Assembly (NCBI RefSeq): GCF_040115645.1 | Contig: NC_089562.1 | Span: 1 to 64,000, forward strand | Origin: Euwallacea fornicatus | Lineage: Eukaryota > Arthropoda > Insecta > Coleoptera > Curculionidae | DNA length: 64,000 nucleotides | Direction: 5' to 3' | Shown here: positions 22,307 through 33,937 of the stretch, in pieces | How positions within the stretch are numbered: the first letter of the stretch is position 1 | Layout: every line of letters begins with the position of its first letter | The notes under the pieces: generated by a model | Databases searched by the model: none | Told to the model about the DNA's origin: nothing | The model's input: only the letters and a program-made list of their open reading frames with translations | Position numbers and translations under genes: made by a program

Positions 22307-23338
22307 ATGGCGCCAAAAAGTAAAGAGATTAGCATTGAATTGCGTGAACAAATTATTAGTTTGGGGAATGAAGGAAATTCATTAAACAGTATTGCCAAAA
22401 TTGTTGGACGGGCCAAATCTAGTATTCAAAGAGTTTTAGAAAATTTTTCAACCATCAATTCACTTCATAGTAGACCTCGAAGTGGCCCTCCGCCAAAAAT
22501 AACTCCCCGCATTAAGCGTTCCATTAACCGTTTAGTTACAAAAAACCCCAGAACAACGGCAGTGGAAAGTCGAAATACATTGGAAGACGATCATAAAATA
22601 CATGTTCATTCACAGAAACAGTAAGGGCAGTTCTTCGCAACAAGGGTTTTCATAGTAGAGTTCCCAGGAAGAAACCCTTTATAACAGATACTAATAAACA
22701 AAAGCGGCTTCACTTTGCTCATCTACACATTGATAAAACCAATGATTTTTGGAGTTCTGTCGTATTTAGTGATGAGAGCAAATTTAATTTATTTGATAGT
22801 GATGGAAAACAAAGAGTCTGGACAAAGGTAAATGAAGAGCTAAATCCTAAAAATATTATTCCTACCGTAAAACACGGAGGAGGGTCCGTGATGGTTTGGA
22901 GATGTATGTCTGCTGGTGGGGTGGGTAATTTGGTGTTTGTAGATACGACAATGAATCGATTTGTTTATTTGAACGTACTCAAAAACAATTTGAAACAGTC
23001 TGCGGAAAAACTGGGTCTTTCAAGCGGATGATGCTTCCAACAAGACAACGATCCGAAGCATACATCTGCCATTGTAAAAGAATGGTTAATTTAAAATATC
23101 CCAAAACAACTCCATTCACCACCCCAATCTCCGGACTTGAGCCCCATCGAACATTTATGGGATGAACTGGAGCGACGCATAAGAAAGAGGAGAATTCACA
23201 ACAAACAGGATTTAAGAGATGCTCTATCGCAAGAGTGGAATGATATTTCAATAGTGGTTACTAGAAATTTGTTTTTTTTTTATGAAGAATAGGCTAAAGG
23301 CAGTTATTGAGGCCAAAGGAGGACCAACAAAATATTAA
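22307..23338 (+). pseudogene. Tc1 transposase of element J (inactivated)
   Basis: Starts MAPKSKEISIELREQIISL with a helix-turn-helix (NSLNSIAKIVGRAKSSIQRV). The frame is broken near 22620 by a stop or frameshift. It resumes with VFHSRVPRKKPFITD-like sequence, VVFSDESKFNLF, GGGSVMVWRCMSAGGVG, QQDNDPKHTS and QSPDLSPIEHLWDELE, and ends GGPTKY at 23338. At least one frameshift, one stop (at about 23028) and a T-run slip at 23271 are visible. Confidence 0.85.
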
Positions 23339-23472
23339 GAATGGTTTTTTTATTTGTTATTCGTTGATGAGTTCTCTCGTACGCATACTTTTTTGAATTG
23401 CAATTATCAGTTTTCTTAATTTTGTTAAATTATGGATTTTTTTGTTGCTTAGTTAAAAACAAATTTACTATA

Positions 23473-25105
23473 CAGTCAGTCAAAATGAAACTCGTACATC
23501 TATATAAATTTTTGCGAAAACTGCAAAACTATGTTCAAAACCAACGATTAAAACAAAATTGATTGTACTTGATAAAGAATCTATAAATAAATACAACAAT
23601 TCAAAAAATTTTATAAAAAGCAAACATTTATGATGTTATTTTACAAAATTCTTCGAATATGTTTTCCTTGATAGTCTAAATTAAACTCGTACAGTATTTA
23701 TTGTGTTCTTCTGACAGGTCCCAGAATAAAAATTAAAGTTTGTGAGTATTTTAATAAACTTAATAATCTTTTCTAAGTCCACTTTATTTATTTAGAATCT
23801 AAATTATACAAAAATGAGTTGTCAACGCGGGCAAGTAAGTGTCGCTGAAAGGGAATTGGTAATTCATCACTTGCATGCGGGAAAATCATATCGCCAAATA
23901 GGAAAAATTGTAAATAGATCTCACTCAACTGTTTAAAGTATCGTCGATCGTTCTTTATATGAACATAGAATACAAAACAAAGCCCGCAAAAGTCCTAAAA
24001 AAATGTTTAATGACTATGATGAGAGGTGGATTTTACGGAAAGTTACTGAAAACCCTAAAATATCTGCTCCGAAGTTAACGAAATTGATAGAAAAATATTT
24101 ACACAAGAGTGTGAACCCCCAAACAGTGCGAAATCTTTTAAATAAACATAATATGCATGGTAGAATACCCAGAAAAAAACCATGGGTTAGTAAGAAAAAT
24201 CCTACTGTACGATTAGCGTTTGTTGAAGACTATGAAAGTAAAGATTTTTCCTTTTGGAAAAACGTGCTTTTCACCGATGAAAGCAAATTTAATATCTTCG
24301 GGTCTGATGGGCAAAATAGGGTGTGGCGAAAACCAAACGAAACCCTACAACAAAAAAATTTACGCGCGACTGTTAAGCTTGGAGGCGGATCAGTCATGGT
24401 TTGGGGCTGTATGTCAGCAAATGGACCTGGCAATTTACATTTCGTCGATGGAATAATGGACCAAAATATGTACTTAGACATATTAAAAAACAATGTTAAA
24501 CAAAGTGCCGAAAAGTTATAGATTGACAGGACATTTCATTTCTACCAAGATAATGATCCGAAGCATAAAGCTCACAAAATTCGGACTTGGCTTTTATATA
24601 ATTGTCCTAAGGTCATAGAAACACCTCCTCAAAGTCCTGAATTGAATGTTATAGAAAACTTATGAAGTCAACTAAAAGTTGGCATAAGAACTCATGAGAT
24701 TTCTAGTAAAGAACAGTTAAAAACGGCACTCAAAGAAGAATGGGCCAAAATAACACCTGAATTTTGCGAAAAATTGGTCAAATCGATGCCGAATAGATTA
24801 AAGGAAGTAAAAAGAAACAAAAGCTTTCCCACAAAATATTAAATAAATGGGTGTTCATTGAAATTTATGTTCATTTTGTTATTGCACGAGTTTAACTTTG
24901 ACTATCGATAAAAGCATATAGTGAGAGTTTTGCTAAATAACATTGCAATTTTTTTTCATTTTATAAACTTTTTGAATTGTTATATTAATTTATAAGTTGT
25001 TCAACAAATAAAATCTATTTTTTCGTTTGAAACCACCTAATTTGAACATTTTTTTACAGTTTTAATAAAAATTTGTAGGTGTACGAGTTTCACTTTGATT
25101 GACTG
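23473..25105 (+). mobile_element. Tc1-like element K, complete, 1633 bp
   Basis: Ends CAGTCAGTCAAAATGAAACTCGTACA and inverse GTGTACGAGTTTCACTTTGATTGACTG, TA at 23471-23472 and 25106-25107. Inserted in element J after its transposase gene. Confidence 0.93.
23814..24842 (+). pseudogene. Tc1 DD34E transposase of element K, three in-frame stops
   Basis: MSCQRGQVSVAERELVIHH and helix-turn-helix KSYRQIGKIVNRSHSTV, then a TAA; RIPRKKPWVSKKN; LFTDESKFNIFGSDG (first D); GGGSVMVWGCMSANGPG; a TAG after QSAEKL; YQDNDPKHKAHK (second D); QSPELNVIENL then TGA where W is usual; C-terminus SFPTKY. All lesions are single-base nonsense changes with the frame otherwise kept, so it is a fairly young but dead copy. 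Confidence 0.9.
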
Positions 25106-25502
25106 TATGTTTAGACATATATAATTTTTTCCAAAAGTATTCTCTTTATTATCCAATTCCTTATGTAAAAAAAGCCGTTTTCGACGGTGGTACGCATACT
25201 TTTCTGTGGTACTGTATAACTGACTCGATCATAAATAACGGCGATATGGATAGGAATCCAACAATATTACCATCCATTACGCCGTAAAGCGATTGAAAAT
25301 TATGAAATTTGTTAGCATAAGCCATTGCATCCTCTAGGCTATCTGGTTTCTTGAGGTGCATATTATTTTTCAATGTTCCCAAACAGCCACCAATAAACCT
25401 GTCGTAACACGTACGAACGAGAAAATCTTTTATATTGAAAGATGTTGAAGACGAGAGAGTTTATTGATAACTACTCTTTTGTTATTGTTCAAAAACTTAA
25501 TA

Positions 25503-27724
25503 CAGGGTGTCCCACAAGTGTTTCATTATATTTCAGTGGATAATAGTACATTGAAAAATAATATGACTCCCTATATAAACCATATTCCAATAATGCTTCA
25601 TTAAGAAGATACAGGGTGTTAAACTTTACTTAAAAAATCTAACTTTTATTGATATATTCAAAACCGTTTGAGATATGTAAGTGAAATTTGGCATGTTTTA
25701 AGAGTTAATGTAAACGCATTTATTTATGCAAAAGGGCTATTTTTCGTTTCACCAGTGACGTGCGTACAGACACCTCTCAGCACATTTTTAAAGAAAAACA
25801 TGGTGCGCCACTGCTTTTTATCAAAATAAAAATTATTTTTAGAAGTTTAATTTCATTTAGAAGAAAAATGCTCACTTGACTCTTTTTCGTCCGACGCATC
25901 GTTTGCCAGTAAAAAATTGAATACCGTCTATATGCACGATATCCTCTAAATGGTTTTAATAATGTTAAGTTTGTTTTAAATATTATTAATTTGCTATAAC
26001 ATTATAGAAATTGTTCATATTGGTGGCTATTTTGTCCAATACATAATTGAGCTCGCCTGTTCATTGATACTCTGATACGTTGAAATATTCCAGGTGTGTT
26101 TTGAATTTGTGTGCAGGCGGCCAACACTCTTGCTAGCAACTCCTCTTCACTGTCAATAGGTCTTTCATATACTAAACTTTTTACATGACCCCAAAAAAAG
26201 AAATCCAGAGGGTTTAGATCAGGGGATCGCGCCGGCCAATTTACTGGTCCGCCTCGGCCAATCCAGTGATTAGAAAAAATCTGATCAACATGTTGCCGAG
26301 CAAGCAGGGAAAAATGCGCAGGTGCTCCATCGTGTTGAAACCACATTCTTTGTCTAACATTCAGTGACACATCCTCCAAAAGCACTGGTAAAATATTTCT
26401 TAAAAATTGTTCGTAAATATGGCTAGTTAGACGAGGTGGGAGCAGATAAGGACCAATTATGTTATCACCTAAATTCCGGCCCAAATGTTTATGGAAAATT
26501 GCCGTTGATTATTGCGAAAAGCAATAGCACGAGGGTTGTCCATTTTCCATATATGACTATTATGGCTATTAAAAAGGCCTTCTCGCGTAAAGCATGCCTC
26601 GTCCGAAAAGAGAACTTGTCCAGCAAAATTCTGTTGCCATAAATGCTTCTGTAACCACCATCGGCAAAAACGTCGTCGATATGGATAGTCCTCTGGGCTT
26701 AAAGTTTGTACTTTTTGAAGATGGTATGGAAAAAGTTGTTCTTTGCGTAGAATACGCCAAATTGTGGATCGTGCAGTATTCGTATTATGTGCAATAGCCC
26801 GGATACTGGTGGAAGGATTTACCTCCACTTGTAGAAGAGCAGCTTCTTCAAGCTCAACAGTCCTCGCTGAAAATGGGTGGCCTGAACGTCTGCAATGTTG
26901 TAGCTTGCCTGTTTCTCTAAGACGACTATGAATCCTAGCAAAGATACTTTCATGCGGAATGACTCGTCTTGGAAATTTTTCTCCATTCAAACGCGAAGCT
27001 CTTCTTCCATTGCAACCTGCCATTCCGTAAATAAGATGCATATCCGCAAGTTCAGCTGTTGTAAATTGAGCCATTATAATTAATTTATTAAGTTAAACAA
27101 ATTAACACAATTGCAAAAAATAATACATTTAATAAAATATTTATAAAAAGTTGTTACTTAATGACAATACATTAATTTGTAGGGTAGTCATAACGACGCA
27201 TATCATAATACGTCAAATCCTTGAGAGTAGCTATCTGGATTTAAGTCAATCGTTATTATTAGTCAAACTTGCGGATATGCATACTATCTGCGCATGTAGA
27301 CGGTATTCAATTTTTTACTGGCAAACGATACGTCGAACGAAAAAGAGTCAAGTGAGCATTTTTCTTCTAAATGAAATTAAACTTCTAAAAATAATTTTTA
27401 TTTTGATAAAAAGCAGTGGCGCACCATGTTTTTCTTTAAAAATGTGCCGAGAGGTGTCCGTACGCACGTCACTGGTGAAACGAAAAATAGCCCTTTTGCA
27501 TAAATAAATGCGTCTACATTAACTCTCAAAACATGCCAAATTTCACTTACATATCTCAAACGGTTTTGAATATATCAATAAAAGTTAGATTTTTTAAGCA
27601 AAGTTTAACACCCTGTATCTTCTTAATGAAGCATTATTGGAATATGGTTTATATGGGGAGTCATATTATTTTTCAATGTACTATTACCCACTGAAATATA
27701 ATGAAACACTTGTGGGACACCCTG
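25503..27724 (-). mobile_element. Complete DD41D transposon with about 430-bp terminal inverted repeats
   Basis: The left terminus CAGGGTGTCCCACAAGTGTTTC and its inverse GAAACACTTGTGGGACACCCTG are flanked by TA at 25501-25502 and 27725-27726. The two inverted repeats (about 25503-25938 and 27290-27724) match almost throughout. Total 2222 bp. One transposase gene lies on the minus strand between the repeats. The long repeats and CAGGGTG start resemble the small TA-flanked repeats elsewhere in the window. Confidence 0.92.
26002..27074 (-). pseudogene. DD41D transposase (Tc1/mariner superfamily), one frameshift
   Basis: Starts MAQFTTAELADMHLIYGMAG, then FPRRVIPHESIFARIHSRLRE, a winged-helix linker TARSTIWRILRKEQLFPYH and QVLFSDEACFTREG (first D). 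The frame changes at about 26475 in the INIWAGI linker, then YLLPPRLTSHIYEQFL, WFQHDGAPAHFS (second D) and RSPDLNPLDFFFWGHVKSLVY (third D). I count 41 residues between the second and third D. That spacing is the one described for rosa-type elements; the family name is inference. About 357 codons, one lost base. Confidence 0.85.
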
Positions 27725-28812
27725 TATATCTAAATCTATGACATACAGTGACTCCCGAAAATATTCGGACATCTACACTTAACGTTTTCTTTTATGTATT
27801 ATTATAATGTAAATAACCAATTATGAACTAGGACGTTGGAATATATTTGGTATCAGCTTTTTCTTGCAATCAATGTAAAAATATATTTAATATTAACTAA
27901 CAATACTAGAAAATCAAACAAAAGTTACAAAACTACACATTTTTGGCATCGCAAAAATTTTCGGACAGTAGAGTTTTGAGCACGTTAAGAACAAAATATA
28001 AGTTATTTATATTTAAACACGAGCAATATTAATATTTTGTGTGTCCTCCTTTATTGTCTATAACGGCTTGAAGCCGTCTAGGTATAGACAAAACAATTTT
28101 TTTTATTAAATTAAGGTCAATTTTGCGCCACTCCTCCAGTAACACTCTTTTTAGCTCATTTTTATTTGATATCGAATGTGATCTTACTTGCAAATCCAAC
28201 TGATGCCATACATTTTCAATTGGATTAAGATCCGGAGACTGAGCTGGGGTTTTAAGGACCTTTGGACAGTTATAGAGCATCCACTCCTTAACAACCATTG
28301 CGTTGTGTTTGGGATCATTGTCTTGATAGTACTTAAAGCTTTCTTGAATACCCATATCAGTAGCACTTTTTAACAAATTATTTTTTTAAATGTTTAAATA
28401 AACCATTTTGTTCATTGTTCCATCAATGAAAACTAATTCCCCAACCCCTTTGGACGAAATGCAGCCCCACACCATCACTGATCCGCCACCGTGTTTCATA
28501 GTAGGACGTAAATTGCTACTTTTAAGTTCTTCATTGGGCCTCCTCCATATCATTTGTCGTCCATCCGACCCGAATATATTGAATTTTGATTCATCCGCAA
28601 ATATTACATCGTCCCAATAGTTTTCAGGTTTTAAAATCATCTCCGATGCAAATTCTTTTCTAAACTTCTTATTTTTGCAATGAAGCCATGGCTTTTTTCT
28701 AGATACTCGACCATTAAAACCATTTGCTCTTATACATCTTCGTATAGTTTCTGGAGACACCTTTTTACCAGTTTGATTTTCTAGAGATACTGTCAGTTTA
28801 GGGGCGCTAATT

Positions 28813-31800
28813 CTCGATGCCTCCAGATCAACCTGGACAGGAAGCGGCTGGCTACCGCCCTACTGAGCCAGGTGATCAAAGAAAGAGGCATCGACGTTGT
28901 ACTGGGGCAAGAGCCGAACAAAACGAAAGGGAACGAAATCCGTGATCGGTGCGATGACGCCTTCATATGGCTAGCCGACCATGTGAGGGTAGAGTCAATC
29001 CACAAGGGGCGGGGCTTCGTCGCGGTGGGGTTTGGATGGATCACCCTGATCTCGGCGTACTTTTCCCCGAACAGGAGGGCGGCCGATTTTGCGGCCTTCC
29101 TCAGTAGGTTGGAGGAGTATGTCCGGGGGATGGATGGTAGGAGGGTCTTCATCGCTGGGGATCTGAATGCCAAAAGTGGACGTTTCGGCTCCGACGCGCG
29201 AAATGCCTACGGCCTGATTTTGGATGAGTTTCTGGACGCGGGAGAGTTCACCCCTCTCAACGTTGGGCGGGAGTGGACCTTCGGTACCAGGAACGGGAGA
29301 TCGTTGATCGACGTCACCATGGCTGGTGTGACTGCGTCAGGCATGGTTGAGGAGTGGCGAGTGGAGACTGAGTCGGAGAGTGGTAGTGGGCACCGGTACG
29401 TCTCCTTCTCCATTAAAAGAGGGGGAGACGCACAACGGGCAAGCGTTGAATGTGAAAAAACGAATAAGCATGGCTGGATTGTTAATGAGTGTGGATTGGA
29501 ACGTGTGCGACGGTACGTGGCAGAGAAAGAGGGCGTGGGCGCGGCTGACGATCCGGATCGAATAGTAAAGGAAATCAGTCGCGTCTGCGACGAATGTCTG
29601 CGAAAAAAGAATGCGGGTGGACGAGGTGCGCGAAAGGCTGCGTATTGGTGGAACGATGGGATAGCGAATCTGAGACGAACGTGTGTGCGTGCCCGGCGAC
29701 GGGTCACGAGAGCGAGAGGAAGGAACGTTGCGATCGAGCGAGAGAGATCTGAGAATGAATTAGTTGAGGCGCGCAAGGCCCTCAAGGTGTCCATACGGAA
29801 CGCCAAGAGGGAGTCGTGGAAGGGGTTGTGTGCTGACCTGGAGACGGATGTCTGGGGTCTTGGCTACAAGATCGTGGCCGGGAAACTTGGGCACCTCAAG
29901 CGAAGCCACCTCCCAGAAGTAGAAATGCTTCGGAAGGTGAACGAACTATTTCCGACGAAGGAAAGGGTCAGATGGGCTACAGGGAGACCAGGAGGCGAGG
30001 ACGTACCCCGGGTCACGACGGAGGAGATCTGCCAGGCGGTCGGAAGCCTCAAGAGCCGCAAGGCTCCAGGGTTGGACGGGATCCCGAACGAGGTCTTGAA
30101 GCTGTATCTCGGGGCTGCGCCCTAGGGTATGGCGGATTGAGCCACGCGCATCTTGACCTCGGGAGGGTTTCCCAAGGCCTGGAAAAGGGCTCGACTCGTC
30201 CTGGTGGAGAAGCCAAAGCGTGATCCGAATGCGGAGCCCGGCTACCGGCCCATCTGTCTTATTGACGGACTCGGAAAGGTGGTCGAGAAGGTGATCAAGG
30301 CCAGATTTCTGGAAGAAGCGACTGCGCGCGTTATGATATGCGAGCGGCAGTTTGGTTTTGTAAAGGGCAAGAGCACCATGAACGCCATGGGGGCGGTCAT
30401 GCGGGTAGTGGAGGAGATCGGGAGGAAGAGTTACACGCACCGGGGGTTCTGCGTTATGGTGACGATAGATGTCCGGAACGCTTTTAATTCGGCGCCCTGG
30501 GACCTCATCGTCCAAGTGATGAGGAGGTCACAGGTTAGCAGGTACTTGATTGACGTAGTGCAATCGTACCTGCAAGATCGTTTTCTGGTGTTGCCTAACG
30601 GGGAGGTCCGTGAGTTGTCGTGTGGGGTTCCTCAGGGGTCCGTACTGGGTCCCGTCTTGTGGAACCTGTTCTACGACGAGCTGCTGACGGTGGGTTATCC
30701 AAAGGGCGTCACTTCGGTGGCGTACGCGGACGACCTGGTGTTAGTGGTGGAGGCAAAGAACGGGGAAATCCTGGAGACGAGAGTCAGACATACCATGGAA
30801 CTGGTTTCCGACACGTTCCGTAGGAAAGGCCTGACCATGGCGACGGATAAGACGGAGATGGTGCTCCTGGCCGGACGACGCAAGCTGACAAGCATGAGTC
30901 TGATGGTGGAAGGGATCAGGTATGAAACGAGCGAGTGCGTGAAGTACCTGGGGGTGTGGTTCGGCAGGAATGCCCGCTTTGGCGAGCACGCCCGCCGGAC
31001 AGCCGACAAGGTAGGGAGGATCGTCCAGAAATTGGAAGGCATCCTCCCGCGTGTTAACGGATTAAGTTTCGAGAAGAGGAGGGTGATGGTCATGGCGGCA
31101 TCGTCCGCCCTGCTCTACGCGGCTCCTATTTGGCAATCGGAGCTCGCGTACCGGAAGTATAACGCCATCCTGGAGCGGGCGAATAGAAAGCTTGCGATCA
31201 GGGTGGCGTGTGCTTACAGGACGGCTCCGGGCGCAGCGGTGTTGGCTCTGGCCAAAATCCCTCCTGTGCGATTGTGAGTGGAAGAGAACAATGATTTGGG
31301 AGAGAGGGAAAGAGAGTAAGAGCGAAGCGGCAGAATGGGTTATGTCCGAGTGGGAGAAGGAATGGGCCGTCTATGACGGGTGGATGAAAGTGTTCGTCCC
31401 CAGAGTCAGGCGGTGGTTCGAATGCGAATGGGCTAAGCCCAATTACGCCCTGTCGCAGGTTTTCACCGGACACGGTGTGTTCGGAAAATACCTGCGACGA
31501 ATAGGGGTTCAGCGCAGTGACCACTGCTGGTTCTGCGGGAACGAAGAGAATGGTGTGAGAGACACTCCCGAGCACACGCTGTGGGAGTGTCAGGCATGGG
31601 AGGCCGATCGCGCGGAAGTCAGACTGGAACGAAACGTGATCGGCAGTGAAATTGTAGAGTCGGAATGCAAGTGGAATGCGTTTGCAAGAATGGTAGAGAA
31701 AATCATGAATGCGAAACGTACGAGAGAGAATGAAAGACGAAGAGAGTTACAGGGAGAAGTCCTCCGCGATGCGGACCGGCCTAGGCCGGATTAGCAGGCG

Positions 31801-31991
31801 CAATGCCACTACCCCCCTAAAGTAATGCCTGTCGGCGTTTCCGGGGGGGAACAACGGTGAAGAGAGGTGGGTTCTTAGTGGGTAGGCGCCTCCTTTCAGG
31901 GGGTGAATCCCACATAACCCGGTCGCCAGTCCATCAGACCGGGTACCTTTAGAAGGTTTTCCCCCTCTATAAAAAAAAAAAAAAAAAAAAA
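28813..31991 (+). mobile_element. R1-clade LINE 2, nearly full ORF2, poly-A tail
   Basis: Flanked by the 11-bp duplication GGGCGCTAATT at 28802-28812 and 31992-32002, with about 20 A residues before the right copy. It starts at the very beginning of the endonuclease, runs through RT and the C-terminal zinc motif, and has a 3' untranslated region (31795-31970) alike in layout to LINE 1. It is GC-rich against AT-rich flanks. Confidence 0.92.
28819..31794 (+). pseudogene. R1-clade ORF2 (endonuclease, RT, zinc motif), several lesions
   Basis: Endonuclease: LQINLDRKRLATALLSQVI and VVLGQEPNKTKGN, then FIAGDLNAKSGRFGS and EWTFGTRNGRSLIDVTMAG, then SGSGHRYVSF. RT: KAPGLDGIPNEVLKLYLGAAP then two in-frame stops (30123-30125 and 30138-30140), YRPICLIDGLGKVVEK, QFGFVKGKSTMNAMG, VTIDVRNAFNSAPW (catalytic D), CGVPQGSVLGPVLW and VAYADDLVLVV (catalytic DD). 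Another stop follows PPVRL at 31275-31277, then a frame change, and the C-terminal zinc motif HCWFCGNEENGVRDTPEHTLWEC. About 990 codons. The start of ORF2 and all of ORF1 are missing. Confidence 0.88.
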
Positions 31992-32601
31992 GGGCGCTAA
32001 TTTTGGGATTTTCCTTAATTGTCTTCATGATGCATCGCTCCTCTCGGTCATTTACTAATTTTCGACGGCCAGTTTGTTTGATAGAAAGAATTCTGTCTTC
32101 AACTTTATACCGGTGAATAATGTCTGCAACGCTACTTTTGCTCAAATTAAGCTTTTCTCCAATTTTTCTGTACGACAACTTCTTCTCATTATTAAAAATT
32201 ACCAATTTCCGTAAATCGAAACTAATATTGGCTTTATTTTTTACTCTGCCCATTTTTACGGCTTAAAAATACAAATAGGCCTTGTGGATAACTTTAATGA
32301 GCAAAATTAAACACTATTTAAATATTAGACCCAACACAACATACTCTTTTCTAGATAAAACTGCGAGTTACTATGAATGTCCGAATATTTTTGTTTAGGT
32401 TGTTTTTGTTAGGTTGATAAGATATTCAACTTTTTTATATCTTGATAAGAAATTACAAATTTTGTTTTTCAATGTTAATAAATAAAAAGCAATACCAGCA
32501 CATATTCCAAAGAGTCGCTTCATAATTATTTATTTTAAGATGTTTATACACAAATATAGAGTACATGAATAAGTGTCCGAATATTTTCGGGAGTCACTGT
32601 A

Positions 32602-32942
32602 CACTAACTATTCTAAATATTTAAAAAATACAATAATAAATGGTGGTTTGCTAAAACTTGAGATAAAACCATCTTAGCAACTAAACACCTATAAACAAAC
32701 TACCCGTTTAGGCCAGGGACTTTTAGTCACTGCCTAACAGAATCGACTGCCTCACAAGGCACCCGAAGAGGTATCTCCTATTTTGCTGGTGTGAGTTATT
32801 GATTCGAAGGACCAGACGCTGATGCGTCAATTGATTGTAAACGGGGTTCAAAGGTTCGGGGAAGACAAACTCCGTAGCACGAATTAAGTAATTTACTTTA
32901 CACTACAGATATCACTCTAAGTTACACTACAGATTTACAACT
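32602..32942. other. No gene recognised
   Basis: AT-rich stretch with a moderately GC-rich middle (32700-32870). It may be an LTR or leader of an old retrotransposon, but I found no terminal repeats, target duplication or coding frame to support that. Confidence 0.3.
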
Positions 32943-32945
32943 TTA

Positions 32946-33720
32946 TATACAGGGTGGCCCATTGAAAACGAAACATTGCAGTGTGTGATGGTGCATTATC
33001 ACCTTCTGTTGCCGTTCTTGATATTCTGGTCGTCTTTCACGCAAAGCTCGATGCAAGTCCATCATTTGTTGTTGGTAACGTTCAGTATCAACTGTTTCTC
33101 CAGGTTTTAGCAGCTCATAACAAATTACGCCTTTTTGATCCCACCAAACACAGAGCATTGTTTTCCGTCCATATCGATTTGGTCTTGCTGACGATACTGA
33201 TGGTTCGCCTGGAGTTACCCTTGATTTTTTACGTTTGGGATTCTCAAAGTAGATCAATTTTTCGTCACCAGTCACAATTCGATGAAGAAATGACTTTCTG
33301 TTATACCTGGTAAGCAACAATTGGCAAGTGGTTTTTCGATTTTCTTGCTGTCTTTCATTGAGTTCATGTGGAACCCATTTTCCTATCTTCTGAATTTTTC
33401 CCATAGCTTTCAAACGAATGGAAATGGCTTCTCGTGTCACGTTTAATTGGTTCCCTAATTGTTGTTGCGTTTGAGCATCGTCCTCATCTAACAAAGCTCG
33501 CAACTCGCCGTCTTCAAACTTTTTCGGTGGTTTTCCACGCTCTTCGTTATTGACGTCAAAATTGCCACTGTTGAATGTTTTAAACCACTCATAGCACCGT
33601 GATTTTCCAAGGGGATGTTCACCGTAAGCTTCAACAAGCATGCGATGTGAATCTGCAGCCGTTTTTTTCAAGTGGTAACAGAAAATCAATGCTGTCCAAT
33701 GTAGGCACCAAATTCGACAT
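32946..33720 (-). pseudogene. Mariner-type transposase fragment, C-terminus lost
   Basis: Minus strand. Starts MSNLVPTL at about 33718 with an early frame change near 33690, then CYHLKKTAADSHRMLVEAYG, YEWFKTFNSGNFDV, IVTGDEKLIYFENPK (first D; EKW is usual), a linker RVTPGEPSV, MLCVWWDQKGVICYELL and KVIMHHHT where the HDNA motif with the second D should follow. The frame ends in a CAGGGTGGCCC-type terminus at 32948. The second and third catalytic residues are gone. Different from the mariner at 15850. Confidence 0.8.
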
Positions 33721-33937
33721 ACTCAAAGCTATTGCAAACTGCACTGCAGTATTGAACCTGTATTGTTATGATTTGAAAATCATTCTCAGATGTAAATAAG
33801 AGATATAGTACCCTAATAACACGATAAGGTAGTACCTATATTGACCACTAGGGATATTTGGAGGCAAATTCCGGTTTCATATTTACAGACCTGGTAAATG
33901 ACTCTGTATCTAGAAAACTTTTCAATCATTGAAGCTC

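Larger units (their letters stand above)
21975..25214 (+). mobile_element. Tc1-like element J, hosting element K
   Basis: Ends CAGTGCCACAGAAAGGTATGCGTACC and inverse GGTACGCATACTTTTCTGTGGTACTG, with TA at 21973-21974 and 25215-25216. Element K (23473-25105) lies in its 3' non-coding end. Subtracting K and one TA leaves about 1.6 kb. Confidence 0.92.
20232..25440 (-). mobile_element. Gypsy-type retrotransposon relic, interrupted by nested Tc1 elements
   Basis: Minus-strand coding pieces of a gypsy-type element lie on both sides of a Tc1 nest (21975-25214): a gag-like piece at 25382-25217, and gag C-terminus plus protease start at 21508-20450. An LTR-like stretch with the GCGTGGGAAGAGTGTGGA motif lies at 20353. 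No complete LTR pair was found. The 21521-21974 stretch carries a short tandem CCCAGATGATAC repeat near 21873 and no gene. Confidence 0.5.
28029..32253 (-). pseudogene. Tc1 transposase of element H, split by the LINE
   Basis: The N-terminal part 32253-31992 (MGRVKNKANISFDLRKL, helix-turn-helix LSYRKIGEKLNLSKSSVADI, KENPKISA) continues at 28812 (KLTVSLENQTGKKVS) once the LINE and an 11-bp duplication are removed. Then FNGRVSRKKPW, IFADESKFNIFG (first D), GGGSVMVWGCISSKGVG, a TAA at 28386-28388 after VYLNI, YQDNDPKHNA (second D), QSPDLNPIENVW (E; I count 34 residues after the first D of DND) and terminal GGHTKY at 28029. Apart from the LINE only one nonsense codon is seen. Confidence 0.9.
27746..32599 (-). 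mobile_element. Tc1-like element H, hosting an R1-clade LINE
   Basis: Ends CAGTGACTCCCGAAAATATTCGGACA and inverse TGTCCGAATATTTTCGGGAGTCACTG, TA at 27744-27745 and 32600-32601. The LINE (28813-31991) lies inside the transposase gene. Subtracting it and one 11-bp duplication leaves about 1.66 kb. The ends are related to those of element E (1366). Confidence 0.93.

Noticed and set aside
28793..30515. Several 120-200 codon minus-strand frames over LINE 2
   Set aside because: Antisense shadows of a GC-rich ORF2.
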